Source: Stackebrandtia albiflava (GTDB taxonomy: Bacteria; Actinomycetota; Actinomycetes; Mycobacteriales; Micromonosporaceae). From it: 64,000 nucleotides of DNA. The notes beneath the pieces were generated by a model, which made no database searches, was not told the origin of the DNA, and saw only the letters and a program-made list of their open reading frames with translations. The DNA is taken from the NCBI RefSeq assembly GCF_007994225.1, contig NZ_VLLL01000012.1, positions 62,001 to 126,000 of the forward strand. The letters are read 5' to 3'. The translations under genes and the position numbers were made by a program. Shown here in pieces: positions 34,781 to 43,435 of the stretch (positions are counted from its first letter, which is position 1; every line of letters starts with the position of its first letter).

Positions 34781-34814
34781 GCGGGCCGGTCCGGGAGATC
34801 CCGGGCCGGCCCGC
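34781..34814. terminator. Bidirectional hairpin
   Basis: A 14-bp stem with one U-G wobble (34781-34794 with 34801-34814) lies between the small membrane protein gene and the convergent rplI end. Confidence 0.7.
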
Positions 34815-34832
34815 GTGGCGTGCCGTGGTGCC

Positions 34833-35282
34833 TTACTTGGCGGCGGCCACGTCCAGGTTGAACGTGGCGTGCACCTCGGGGTGCAGCTTGATCGACACCT
34901 TGTAGGAACCGACCGACTTGATGTGGCCGGGCAGTTCGAGGCGGCGACGGTCCAGCTTGGGTCCGCCGGCCGCCACGACGGCGTCGGCGACCTCGGCCGG
35001 GGTGATGGAGCCGAACAGGCGGCCACCGGTTCCGGCGCGCGCGGTGATGCGCACCTTCACGGCGTCGAGCTGTTGACGGATCTCCTGGGCGTGTCCGGCG
35101 TCGCGGACGTCCCGTGCGGCGCGGGCGCGCTTGATCGTCTGGACCTGCTTCTCGCCGCCCTTGGTCCAGGCGATGGCGTAACCCTGCGGGAGCAGGTAGT
35201 TACGGCCGTAGCCGTTCTTGACCTCGACGATGTCGCCGGGCGATCCGAGGCCGGAGACTTCCTGGGTGAGGATGATCTTCAT
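34833..35282 (-). CDS. rplI: 50S ribosomal protein L9
   Basis: A 149-residue protein with the two-domain L9 form: N-terminal RNA-binding start MKIILTQEVSGLGSPGDIVE and PQGYAIAWTKG, a long connecting helix and a C-terminal domain (GRLFGSITPAEVADAV, GHIKSVGSYKVSIKLHPEVHA). It binds 23S rRNA near the L1 arm. It is the third ribosomal gene of the rpsF-ssb-rpsR-rplI run, 9 nt after rpsR. Confidence 0.97.
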   Translation of the reverse strand: MKIILTQEVSGLGSPGDIVEVKNGYGRNYLLPQGYAIAWTKGGEKQVQTIKRARAARDVRDAGHAQEIRQQLDAVKVRITARAGTGGRLFGSITPAEVADAVVAAGGPKLDRRRLELPGHIKSVGSYKVSIKLHPEVHATFNLDVAAAK

Positions 35283-35291
35283 ACCGGCCTC

Positions 35292-35531
35292 CTATCGCGA
35301 CTGGCTGGTGTAGGGCAGCAGCGCCATCTCGCGGGCGTTCTTGACCGCGCGGGCGATCTGCCGCTGCTGCTGGGCGGTGACCCCGGTGACCCGGCGGGCC
35401 CGGATCTTGCCGCGGTCGGAGATGAACTTGCGCAGCAGCGCGGTGTCCTTGAAGTCGATGTAGGTGATGCCCTCTTTGTCGAGCGGGTTCGACTTCTTCT
35501 TCGGCTTGCGTACGGGCGCAGCCTTTGCCAT
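35292..35531 (-). CDS. rpsR: 30S ribosomal protein S18
   Basis: A 79-residue protein with [20 protein letters not shown] and the [20 protein letters not shown] core of S18. The N-terminus lacks the cysteine zinc-site residues of many actinobacterial S18 paralogues, so this is the zinc-free form. It sits between ssb and rplI. Confidence 0.96.
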   Translation of the reverse strand: MAKAAPVRKPKKKSNPLDKEGITYIDFKDTALLRKFISDRGKIRARRVTGVTAQQQRQIARAVKNAREMALLPYTSQSR

Positions 35532-35656
35532 GTGTCTTGCCTTTCAATACTGCGCGCGGCGCGTGGGGCGCCGGCGCGAAGAGCGTGTGTCGCCGTCGGG
35601 ACGGTCTCCGGCCCTGGTCCGGGCGGCTGTCGCCGCCGACGCCGGTCGGGTGTCCG

Positions 35657-36145
35657 CTAGAACGGCGGTTCGTCGTCGAAGCCGCCGGACGATCCACCGG
35701 CCGGAGCCGGGGTCGCCGTGGCCCACGGGTCGTCGGACATCCCACCGCCGCCGGGGCGGCCTCCGCCGCCTCCGCCGGAGCGGGACACCTTCTGCACCTT
35801 GGCGGTGGCGTACCGCAGGCTGGGGCCGACCTCGTCGACCTCCATCTCGAAGACGGTGCGCTTCTCGCCCTCGCGGGTCTCGTAGGACCGCTGACGCAGC
35901 CGTCCCTGCACGATGACCCTGCTGCCGCGGGACAGGGTCTCCGCGACGTTCTCGGCGAGCTGGCGCCAGGCGTTGCAGCTGAGGAACAGGGCCTCGCCGT
36001 CACGCCATTCACCGGACGCCTTGTCGAACGTCCGCGGAGTCGAAGCGACCCGGAACTTGGCCACCGCCGCACCGGAGGAGGTGTAGCGCAGCTCAGGGTC
36101 CTCGGTCAGGTTGCCGATGACGGTGATGACAGTTTCGCCTGCCAT
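35657..36145 (-). CDS. ssb: Single-stranded DNA-binding protein
   Basis: A 162-residue protein with the OB fold ([60 protein letters not shown]) through about 115, a Gly/Pro-rich linker, and the acidic tip DDEPPF that docks replication and repair partners. It is the second gene of the cluster, 42 bp after rpsF. Confidence 0.97.
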   Translation of the reverse strand: MAGETVITVIGNLTEDPELRYTSSGAAVAKFRVASTPRTFDKASGEWRDGEALFLSCNAWRQLAENVAETLSRGSRVIVQGRLRQRSYETREGEKRTVFEMEVDEVGPSLRYATAKVQKVSRSGGGGGGRPGGGGMSDDPWATATPAPAGGSSGGFDDEPPF

Positions 36146-36187
36146 GACCTCTCCTTCTGGCTTGTTCCGGCGGATGCCGGAGGGCTG

Positions 36188-36478
36188 TTAGCGCAGTTCG
36201 GGACGCAGCACCTTGGTTCGCATGATCGACTCGTTCAGTCGCATCTGCCGTTCAAGCTCGGCGACCGCGGCCGGTTCCGACTGCAGGTCGATGACGGCGT
36301 AGATGCCTTCGCTCTTCTTGTTGATCTCGTAGGCGAGGCGACGGCGACCCCACACGTCGAGTTTCTCGACGGATCCGCCCGATTCCCGGATGACGTTCAG
36401 GAACGTCTCCAGCGACGGGGTCACCTGGCGTTCTTCCAGGTCGGGATCGATGATCACCATGACTTCGTAGTGGCGCAA
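36188..36478 (-). CDS. rpsF: 30S ribosomal protein S6
   Basis: A 96-residue S6 protein ([51 protein letters not shown]). It heads the rpsF-ssb-rpsR-rplI operon. Genes lie in the standard actinobacterial order. Confidence 0.97.
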   Translation of the reverse strand: MRHYEVMVIIDPDLEERQVTPSLETFLNVIRESGGSVEKLDVWGRRRLAYEINKKSEGIYAVIDLQSEPAAVAELERQMRLNESIMRTKVLRPELR

Positions 36479-36660
36479 GACTCTTCCACCTCCTGTGGTC
36501 TAGGTCGGCCGCGGTCGTTCCGCGGCAGGAGGGTCTCACTGTGTGGTCGTCGCGTCTGGCGACGGCCGACGGATAAGACTACCTGGTGGCCGGTGGGGTA
36601 CCGAATTGCCGTACCAGGTCAGGCTAGGCGGCGGGTGTGACATCGGGCGCGTGAACGCCG

Positions 36661-36694
36661 ACGGGGCGAGCCGCCGTCTGGCGGCTCGCCCCGT
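36661..36694. terminator. Strong hairpin downstream of first chaplin gene
   Basis: A perfect 15-bp stem (36661-36675 ACGGGGCGAGCCGCC with 36680-36694) and a 4-nt loop lies 85 bp past the chaplin stop and upstream of rpsF. No gene occupies the 300 bp between rpsF and the chaplin, which must also hold the rpsF promoter. Confidence 0.7.
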
Positions 36695-36778
36695 GCAGGG
36701 TGCCGGTGTCATGTCGCCGGCGTGTCACGCCGGGTGTCTCCGGTCGGTTCGGGCCGTTACGGCCGCGTCGACCGGTCG

Positions 36779-37642
36779 TCAGCCGTTCATCCAGGCGCTG
36801 GAGCCGCCGGTGCTGCCCGCACCCGCGATTCCGGCGACCGCGATCGCGTTGCCACTGACGTCGACGGGCACCTGCACCGGCAGGTTGATCTGGGTGCCGT
36901 TGAGGATGCCCCGGTTGCCGGCGCTGACCATGTCGGTGCCGTCGTTGCCGCCGTTCTCCCGGCTCTTGCCGACCTTGGCGTCGGCCGCCGCCTGCGAGCC
37001 CATCGCGGCGGCGTCGGCGGGCGACTGGCTTCCGCCGGACAGGTTGTTCGTGACGCCCTGGGTCGGCAGGCTGCCGGTCAGGTTGCCGACCGCGTCGCCG
37101 CCGACGGGCAGCGGCAGGGTCTTGGTGGCCTGTCCCGCCATCTGGGTCACCGCGTCGGTACCGGGCAGCGTGCCGGTGAGCAGTTCGGGGCTGCGCTGCG
37201 ACTCGGTGCCGTGGTGGCCCCGGTGGTGGTCGTGGCCGTTCATGTCGGCGGACGCTCCGCCGTCGCAGCCGGCACCGGCGACACCGAGGACCGCGATCGC
37301 GTTGCCGCAGATGTTGATCGGGACCTGGATCGGCGCGTTGACCTGGTTGCCGTTGCCGATACCGTGGTTTCCGGCGCTGACCATGTCGGTCGAGGTGCCG
37401 GAGTTCTCGGCGGTGGCTCCGCCGTCGCAGCCGGCACCGGCGACGCCGAGGACCGCGATCGCGTTGCCGCAGAAGTTGATCGGCACCTGGATCGGCGCGT
37501 TGACCTGGTTGCCGTTGGCGATGCCGTTGTTGCCGGCGGTCACCATGTCCTCGGCGGCGGAGGCGGCTCCACCGGCGAACAGGATGATCCCGGCGGCGAT
37601 GGCACCGGTCTGTGCGGTGCGGCGGGCCCACGTCTTGTTCAT
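36779..37642 (-). CDS. Chaplin-family protein with three repeats
   Basis: A 287-residue secreted protein. A Sec signal (RRTAQTGAIAAGIILFAGGA) ends about residue 29. Chaplin repeats at 35-72, 89-126 and 240-277 share GNnGIxNGNQ-xxPIQVPIN-xCGNAIAVLGVAGAGC. The first two keep the Cys pair (58/72, 112/126). The third replaces both with Ser (263, 277). A His-rich, disordered 110-residue spacer separates repeats two and three. Chaplins assemble into amphipathic amyloid fibres on aerial hyphae; the usual counts are one or two domains. No LPxTG sorting signal is seen. Confidence 0.88.
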   Translation of the reverse strand: MNKTWARRTAQTGAIAAGIILFAGGAASAAEDMVTAGNNGIANGNQVNAPIQVPINFCGNAIAVLGVAGAGCDGGATAENSGTSTDMVSAGNHGIGNGNQVNAPIQVPINICGNAIAVLGVAGAGCDGGASADMNGHDHHRGHHGTESQRSPELLTGTLPGTDAVTQMAGQATKTLPLPVGGDAVGNLTGSLPTQGVTNNLSGGSQSPADAAAMGSQAAADAKVGKSRENGGNDGTDMVSAGNRGILNGTQINLPVQVPVDVSGNAIAVAGIAGAGSTGGSSAWMNG

Positions 37643-37846
37643 TGAGTACTTACCTTCCTCAGGTTCTCGTTGCGTGTGAGATCTCTCGCGCGGCCGTCGG
37701 CCGCGTTCACGTGCCGGCGTGGGCGGTGGTGCCGCCGTCGTGGTAGGACCGCGACGGCGGCACCTCCGGTTACCACGCCGTCAATGAGGCATTTGTCGGT
37801 GCCTCCGGCGAGGACCGGCCGGTGTGGTTCACCGGCCGGTGGCCGT

Positions 37847-38650
37847 TCAGCGGGACGGGCCGAGGTCGGCGTCGGCGCCACCGGTGCTGCCCGCACCGGC
37901 CACACCGGCGACCGCGATCGCGTTGCCGCTGATGTCGACGGGCACCTGGATCGGCACGAAGGCCTGGTTTCCGTTCAGGATTCCGTTGTTGCCGGCACTC
38001 ACCATGTCGGGCGCGGCGTGGTGGCCGAGGTCGGCGTCGGCGCCGCCGTCGCAGCCCGCACCGGCGACACCGAGCACCGCGATCGCGTTACCGCAGACGT
38101 TGACCGGCACCTGGATCGGCGCGATGAGCTGGTTGCCGTTGCCGATGCCCTGGTTGCCGGCGGTCAGCGCGGTGTTCTTCGCCTCGGTGACCTTTCCGCC
38201 CTCACGGTCGTGACCGCCGTGGCCGAGGTCCGCGTCGGCACCGCCGTCACAGCCCGCACCGGCGACACCGATCAGTGCGCCCACGGCGTTGCCGCAGACG
38301 TTGACCGGGACCTGGATCGGCGCCTGCACCTGGTTGCCGTTGGCAATGCCGTTGTTGCCGGCGCTCACCATGTCGCCCAGGGCGCCGGACTCGTGGCGGC
38401 CGCCGTGGCCCATGTCGGCGGAGGCCCCGCCGTCACAGCCGGCACCGGCGACACCGAGCACGGCGACGGCGTTGCCGCAGACGTTGATCGGGACCTGGAT
38501 CGGGACGACGGCCTGGTTGCCGTTGAGGATTCCGTTGTTGCCGACGCTGGTCACGTCGGGTGCGGCCTGGGCGGCCCCCCCGGCCGCCAGGATGGCGCCG
38601 GCGGCCATCGCACCGACCACCGACACATTACGCAGAACGCGCTTGGACAT
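37847..38650 (-). CDS. Chaplin-family protein with four repeats
   Basis: A 267-residue protein with signal peptide ending near residue 29 (LAAGGAAQA). Chaplin repeats fall about 35-72, 96-134, 163-200 and 218-255. Cys pairs are 58/72, 119/134 and 186/200; the fourth has Ser241 and Ser255 instead. Repeat two has one extra residue (NAVGALIG). His/Gly/Asp-rich linkers (GHGGRHESGALG, GHGGHDREGGK) join them. The start MSKRVLRN fits the signal; a Met 19 codons earlier would put a charged stretch in front of it. A paralogue of the neighbouring chaplin, likely born by duplication. Confidence 0.88.
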   Translation of the reverse strand: MSKRVLRNVSVVGAMAAGAILAAGGAAQAAPDVTSVGNNGILNGNQAVVPIQVPINVCGNAVAVLGVAGAGCDGGASADMGHGGRHESGALGDMVSAGNNGIANGNQVQAPIQVPVNVCGNAVGALIGVAGAGCDGGADADLGHGGHDREGGKVTEAKNTALTAGNQGIGNGNQLIAPIQVPVNVCGNAIAVLGVAGAGCDGGADADLGHHAAPDMVSAGNNGILNGNQAFVPIQVPVDISGNAIAVAGVAGAGSTGGADADLGPSR

Positions 38651-38941
38651 TTGCTTTCGTTGCCTCTCTGTTTCTCGGTCTTGCTTGGCGTGGCATCTCC
38701 GACTCACGACATTGCGGCTTCAATGCGAGAGGTCTGCCGGATAGACCCGGTCCACCTGGCTGGTTGTCGCAGGTGTGCCGTTGTGGAACTGTCTGATCGT
38801 TCAGTTCGGGCGAAGTCTCTTCAGGTGGTGGCGCGCGCTGTGCCTGCGCGGTCGGGTGAACCGCCACCGGGCCTGTGTCGAGATGCCCGGGCCCGCGGAT
38901 CGCGTTGGAGACGCGATGCGTTCGTCGCCGGCGGTTACCGA

Positions 38942-40054
38942 TTAATCAGGTGAGACGGCCGGATCCTCCACATGATCGGGGAGGTCCACCGTGGCCGTCG
39001 TCGGCGTGACGCGTGACACCTGCGCGTCACGGTCAGTGTGGTCGCACGCGCCGCGTCCGGCCCCACTGTCGTACGGGGAGCAGCCGGCGGGGTATCCCCC
39101 GGTCGCGCTGCCTCCCGTGGCGGCGATCCCTGGATCGGGGAACGCCACGTCGCGGATCGGCCCGGGTGCGGAGTCACGTGGCACCGTGTCTCCGGTCGGT
39201 TCGGGCCGTCGTCCCGGGTCGTCGTCCGTGTGGCCCACGGCCTGCACCCGCTCGGCGACGGCGGAGGTCTCGGTGGGCCGGTGACGATCCGATGCCGGCG
39301 TACCGGCACCCGTGTGCGGTGCGGTCGGATCCGCGCCGGCCGAGCCGGTCGGCGGATTCCCCTCCGCCGCCCCGGAACCGGGGTGCGGCGCGGCCGGCAT
39401 GAGCATGGTCCCCACCGGAGCCGCCACGGCCGTGGCGTGGTGGGTGAACCCGGTGAGCGTGGACACCACGGGTACCGCGGTGTCCGCCGGCCGCCCATTG
39501 ACCGGCGTGGCGACCGACGGTCGCGGTGGCGCGTCCGGGTTCGTCATGCTGGTGAGTGAGTCCGTGACCGGCCGGGCCACGGCGAGTATCCCGCCGTCTC
39601 CGGTGCCGGTCCGGTGACCGCCGGTCACACCGTGGGGCGTGAACAGCTCACTCGTGGTCTTCGGCAGCACGTCGCCTTCACCGGCGAGCCTCGCCGGATC
39701 GGCGTCCGGAGCGTGACGCGGATCCGCGCCGCCGTCCGGCCGGTGGTGCTGCGGGCCGTCGTCCGTCTCATCGGTGATCGGTGCGGTGGCCGACTCCAGC
39801 TGGCTTTCTGGGACCAGCGCGGCCTGCTCTGGTGCGGCGGTCCACTGACCGGGCACCGGGGTGAGGACGGGTGACGGCGGTATGCCGATCCCACCATCTG
39901 CGGAGTGATCGGCGTACGCGGCGGTGGTTCCGGCGAGCCAGGCGGCGCCGGCGAGACCGAGCAGCATCACCACCCTGCGGACCGTGGCGGTGTGCGGCTG
40001 GCGCGACCGGGCAGCGCGACGGCAGTCGCGAGGCTTCCGGTTGAGCACCCTCAC
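38942..40054 (-). CDS. Secreted disordered protein, unknown
   Basis: A 370-residue exported protein. The GTG start follows GGAGG with 4-nt spacing. A signal peptide (VVMLLGLAGAAWLAGTTAAYA) ends near 48. The mature protein is almost entirely low-complexity: Pro, Thr, Asp, Gly and Ala, with no repeated domain. A single Cys pair lies near the end (AGCSPYDSGAGRGACDH), about 28 residues before the C-terminus. It sits upstream of both chaplin genes on the same strand, so a role at the cell surface is inferred. Confidence 0.7.
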   Translation of the reverse strand: MRVLNRKPRDCRRAARSRQPHTATVRRVVMLLGLAGAAWLAGTTAAYADHSADGGIGIPPSPVLTPVPGQWTAAPEQAALVPESQLESATAPITDETDDGPQHHRPDGGADPRHAPDADPARLAGEGDVLPKTTSELFTPHGVTGGHRTGTGDGGILAVARPVTDSLTSMTNPDAPPRPSVATPVNGRPADTAVPVVSTLTGFTHHATAVAAPVGTMLMPAAPHPGSGAAEGNPPTGSAGADPTAPHTGAGTPASDRHRPTETSAVAERVQAVGHTDDDPGRRPEPTGDTVPRDSAPGPIRDVAFPDPGIAATGGSATGGYPAGCSPYDSGAGRGACDHTDRDAQVSRVTPTTATVDLPDHVEDPAVSPD

Positions 40055-40398
40055 GGTTCCTCCACAAGGTGGTGATGGTCGTGTCTACCGCGCTCACGAA
40101 GGCGGCGGCGTCGACCGTGGCCGAGCCGTCACGTTCGCGGCAACCACTTGGGAAAACGCTCCGGTGATGAAGCGGTTACGGGAGCCGCCCGGTTTTTTAC
40201 CGGGGGACGACGGAGGCCGTGGGGCACTCGCATCCTGATCAGGGAAGATTCTGATAGGTCAATTCTTCAGCCCGTTGCCGCACCGCACGACGACGCGGAA
40301 TGTCCGTCCTTTGAGGTATCACAGTGGACGCCGGTGGGTGCCGTGACACGCCGAACGCCCCCGGCGCGCGCGGGGCACCGAGGGCGTTCGGGGATCGG
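40055..40398. other. Intergenic region with two hairpins
   Basis: Between the secreted protein start and HMG-CoA lyase end. A likely terminator for the lyase gene is the hairpin CCGAACGCCC (40351-40360) with GGGCGTTCGG (40382-40391). A 6-bp hairpin CCCGGT-TTTTT-ACCGGG spans 40188-40204. A minus-strand TTGACC occurs at 40257-40262 as a possible -35. No gene is seen. Confidence 0.5.
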
Positions 40399-41346
40399 TC
40401 AGCCGGACAGCCGGGAGCGGGGACCGGCCCGCAGCACCCCGCTGGGGAGCGTGCGGCCCACCAGCCGCTCGGCCAGCTCCGCGACCTCCAGCAACGCGTC
40501 GAGGTCGACACCGGTCTCGACACCCATGTCGTCGAGCATGTGCACCAGTTCCTCGGTGGCGAGGTTGCCGCTGGCGCCCGGCGCGTACGGGCAACCGCCC
40601 AGTCCACCGACGCTGGAGTCGAACTCGGTGACGCCGTAGTCCATCGCGGTGAGCACGTTGGCCAACGCGGTGCCGCGCGTGTTGTGGAAGTGCAGCAGCA
40701 GGTCGACGTCGGGGTGACCGCCCCGGACCGCGTCGAGCAGTTCCGCGACCCGGCGCGGCGTGGCCATGCCCGTGGTGTCGCCGAAGGCGATGCGGTCGGC
40801 TCCGTCGGCGACCACCCGGTCGATGATGCCCGCGACCCTGCTCACCGGGACGTCGCCCTCGTAGGGGCACCCGAAGCTCGTGGCGACGATGACCTCCACG
40901 GTCGCGCCGCGGTCGTGGAGGACGGTGATCAGTTCCGCGATGTCGTCGAGCGACTCGTCGGTACCGCGTCGCACGTTGTGGCGGTTGTGGGTGTCGGAGG
41001 CCGACACCACGACCTCGATCTCGGTGAAACCGGCGTCGAGCGCGCGTTCGGCCCCCTTGCGGTTGGGGGCCAGCGCCGAGTAGCGCACGCCCGGTCGCCT
41101 GTCGACCGCCGACCACACCTCGTCGGCGTCGGCCATCTGCGGTATCGCCTTGGGATGGACGTAACTGACCGCCTCGATCCGGGACAGCCCGGTCCGCGAC
41201 AGGGCGTCGATGAGTCGCACCTTGTCGGCGGCCGGTACGGGGTCCTCGCTCTGCAGGCCGTCGCGCGGCCCCACCTCACGGATGGATACCCGCTCCGGCA
41301 GGGCCGACCTGCGCCGGGGCCAGTCGCCGGCCGGGACGGCGGTCAT
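40399..41346 (-). CDS. Hydroxymethylglutaryl-CoA lyase
   Basis: A 315-residue TIM-barrel enzyme that cleaves HMG-CoA to acetoacetate and acetyl-CoA, the last step of leucine breakdown. Motifs are SIREVGPRDGLQSEDP at about 21-36, the FHNTRGTALANVL metal-ligand strand, and the GGLGGCPYAPGASGNLATED signature with the catalytic Cys. It overlaps the biotin carboxylase gene by ATGA (41343-41346). Confidence 0.94.
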   Translation of the reverse strand: MTAVPAGDWPRRRSALPERVSIREVGPRDGLQSEDPVPAADKVRLIDALSRTGLSRIEAVSYVHPKAIPQMADADEVWSAVDRRPGVRYSALAPNRKGAERALDAGFTEIEVVVSASDTHNRHNVRRGTDESLDDIAELITVLHDRGATVEVIVATSFGCPYEGDVPVSRVAGIIDRVVADGADRIAFGDTTGMATPRRVAELLDAVRGGHPDVDLLLHFHNTRGTALANVLTAMDYGVTEFDSSVGGLGGCPYAPGASGNLATEELVHMLDDMGVETGVDLDALLEVAELAERLVGRTLPSGVLRAGPRSRLSG

Positions 41347-42671
41347 CGCATCCTCCCCACGATGCCGGTGTCGTACTCACCGGAGGTGAACTCGGGGTTG
41401 GCGAGGAGTTCGGCGTGGAAGGCGAGGTTCGACTTGGGGCCGGTGATCTCGAAGCCGGCCACGGCCTCGGCGGCGCGGCGGATGGCCTCGTCGCGGTCGG
41501 CACCGTGGGCGACGAGTTTGGCCATCAGGGAGTCGTAGTGCCTGGGGACCTCGGTGCCTGCCAGGTATCCGGCGTCCACGCGGATGCCCTCGCCGACGGG
41601 TTCCCGCCAGGCGGTGATCGCGCCGGGGCCGGGCAGGAAGCGCTTGGGGTCCTCGGCGTTGATGCGCAGTTCGACGGCGTGGCCGACGGGTGCGCCCGGT
41701 TCCTCGATCTCCTCGCCCGCGGCGATCCGCAGTTGCGCCTCGACCAGGTCGATGCCGTGGACGGCCTCGGTGATGGGGTGTTCGACCTGGAGGCGGGTGT
41801 TCATCTCCAGGAAGAAGAAGCCGCCGGTGTCGGCGTCGAACAGGTACTCGACGGTTCCGGCGCCGAGGTATCCGACGGCCTCACCGGCGCGGCGGGAGGC
41901 GGCGAGGATGTCGGCGCGGCTCTTGTCGTCGAGCGCGGGTGACGGCGTCTCCTCGACGAGTTTCTGGTGGCGTCGTTGGACGGAGCACTCCCGTTCGCCG
42001 AGGGCGATGATCCGGCCGTCGGGCAGTCCGAGGATCTGGACCTCGATGTGGCGGACCCGGGGGTAGTAGCGCTCGATGAGTACGTCGCCGGAGCCGAAGA
42101 GCCGTTGCGCGAATCCGCTGATGCGGGTGGTCTGTTCGGCGAGTGCGGCGGCGTCCTCGGCGACGGCCATCCCCATGCCGCCGCCGCCCGCGGCGGCCTT
42201 GACCATCACGGGGTAGCCGACGGTCTCGGCGACGGCCTGTGCCGCGGCGGCGTCGTGGACGGGTTCGGAGGCTCCGGGTGCGACGGGTACGCCGTGGCGG
42301 GCCATGAGGTTGCGGGCGTTGACCTTGTCGCCCATGGCCTCGATGGCCTCCGGTGACGGCCCGACCCAGGTGATGCCGGCGTCGACCACGGCCTGCGCGA
42401 ACGCCGGTTTCTCCGACAGGAAGCCGTATCCGGGATGGATGGCCTTGGCGCCGGTCTGGGCGGCGGCGGCGAGGATGGCCTCGGTGTTGAGGTAGGAGGC
42501 GGCGGGTTCGGCGGCACCGAGGTTGACGGCCTGGTCGGCTTCGGTGACGTGTGGCAGGTCGGCGTCGATGTCTGAGTGGACGGCGATAGTGCGGATGCCC
42601 ATGGACCGGGCGGTGCGCCCGATGCGGCGGGCGATCTCTCCGCGGTTGGCGATCAGCAGGCTGTCGAACAT
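41343..42671 (-). CDS. Biotin carboxylase subunit (acyl-CoA carboxylase)
   Basis: A 442-residue biotin carboxylase: MFDSLLIANRGEIARRIGRT, KAAAGGGGMGMAVAED, RECSVQRRHQKLVEE and the EMNTRLQVEHPITEAVHGID active site. It carboxylates biotin using ATP and bicarbonate. It ends after the carboxylase part, with no biotinyl domain (no AMKM), unlike the alpha chains of methylcrotonyl- or propionyl-CoA carboxylase, so a separate carrier protein or carboxyltransferase is required. The next gene is HMG-CoA lyase. Confidence 0.92.
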   Translation of the reverse strand: MFDSLLIANRGEIARRIGRTARSMGIRTIAVHSDIDADLPHVTEADQAVNLGAAEPAASYLNTEAILAAAAQTGAKAIHPGYGFLSEKPAFAQAVVDAGITWVGPSPEAIEAMGDKVNARNLMARHGVPVAPGASEPVHDAAAAQAVAETVGYPVMVKAAAGGGGMGMAVAEDAAALAEQTTRISGFAQRLFGSGDVLIERYYPRVRHIEVQILGLPDGRIIALGERECSVQRRHQKLVEETPSPALDDKSRADILAASRRAGEAVGYLGAGTVEYLFDADTGGFFFLEMNTRLQVEHPITEAVHGIDLVEAQLRIAAGEEIEEPGAPVGHAVELRINAEDPKRFLPGPGAITAWREPVGEGIRVDAGYLAGTEVPRHYDSLMAKLVAHGADRDEAIRRAAEAVAGFEITGPKSNLAFHAELLANPEFTSGEYDTGIVGRMR

Positions 42672-42713
42672 GGCTTGAGCATAGCGCCACCTGAACGATC
42701 GTTCAGGTGGCGC
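42672..42713 (-). promoter_or_regulatory. TetR operator over a leaderless promoter
   Basis: A perfect 30-bp palindrome (42684-42713, half-site GCGCCACCTGAACGA) sits 12 bp before the biotin carboxylase ATG. On the minus strand the -10-like TATGCT follows it immediately, ending 7 nt before ATG, so the message would be nearly leaderless. A -35-like TGAACG lies 16 bp before it, inside the palindrome. The core GAACGATCGTTC is typical of TetR sites. Confidence 0.75.
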
Positions 42714-42752
42714 GGCCGGTGTGTGGCCGGGAACCGGGATTCCAGGCTCGGG

Positions 42753-43364
42753 CTAGCCACGGTGCCGTGGGTCCAGGGCCGCGAGCGCGGCATCGGTCAG
42801 CAGCGCGGCGACCTGGTCGCGTTCGCCGGGGATCTCCCGGTTGAGGAAGGGGGTGGAGTTCATGAGGCCGAACGCCGCGTGCGCCAGGACCCGGGCGGAC
42901 TCCGCGGTGAGTTCGGGGCGCAGCCGACGGAGCACTCCGACCCACTCCTCCACGTAGGCGCGTTGCAGCCGGCGGATCTCCCGGCGCGGTTCGTCGGGCA
43001 GCCGGTCGAGTTCGTGCAGTTGGACGGCGATGACTGCCGGGGAGGTGAGGGCGAAGTCGACGTGGAAGGCGACCAGGGCGCGGACCGCGGCGCGTGGGTC
43101 GTCGCGGTGTCTGGCGACGTGTTCGCGACCGCCGTCGAGCAGCCGTTGGCTCACCGGTGTGAGCGCCTCGGCCAGCATCGCCTCCTTGCCGCCCTTGAAG
43201 TGGTGGTAGAGGGCGGGTCCGGTGATGTGGGCCCGTGCGCCGATGTCGTCCATGGAGACACCGTGGTAGCCGCGCGCGGCGAACAGTTCCACCGCGAGGT
43301 CGAGGATCTCCTCGCGGCGGCTTCGGCGGACGAGGTTGGGGTTCACCTTCCCCACACTAGCCAA
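42753..43364 (-). CDS. TetR-family repressor
   Basis: A 203-residue regulator: a DNA-binding helix-turn-helix at about 15-63 (REEILDLAVELFAARGYHG, DDIGARAHITGPALYHHFKG) and an all-helical ligand domain. It lies immediately upstream of the carboxylase gene on the same strand, with the 30-bp palindrome between them, and probably represses the carboxylase and lyase operon, releasing it on an acyl-CoA or similar ligand. This link is by position. Confidence 0.92.
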   Translation of the reverse strand: MASVGKVNPNLVRRSRREEILDLAVELFAARGYHGVSMDDIGARAHITGPALYHHFKGGKEAMLAEALTPVSQRLLDGGREHVARHRDDPRAAVRALVAFHVDFALTSPAVIAVQLHELDRLPDEPRREIRRLQRAYVEEWVGVLRRLRPELTAESARVLAHAAFGLMNSTPFLNREIPGERDQVAALLTDAALAALDPRHRG

Positions 43365-43435
43365 ATCCGGGCGGGCACCGGTCTCACGCCCAGGTGATGG
43401 GACCTGGTCACGGTGTCCGCGCGGGAGGTGGCGGG

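Noticed and set aside
36779-38650. CRISPR-like array from the regular repeats
   Set aside because: The repeats are in-frame coding repeats of chaplin domains with irregular spacing, not 20-40 bp repeats with unique spacers.
40055-40398. Cyclic di-AMP (ydaO-type) riboswitch before the secreted protein gene
   Set aside because: Only a small 6-bp hairpin and a terminator are seen; the conserved core segments of that riboswitch cannot be matched.
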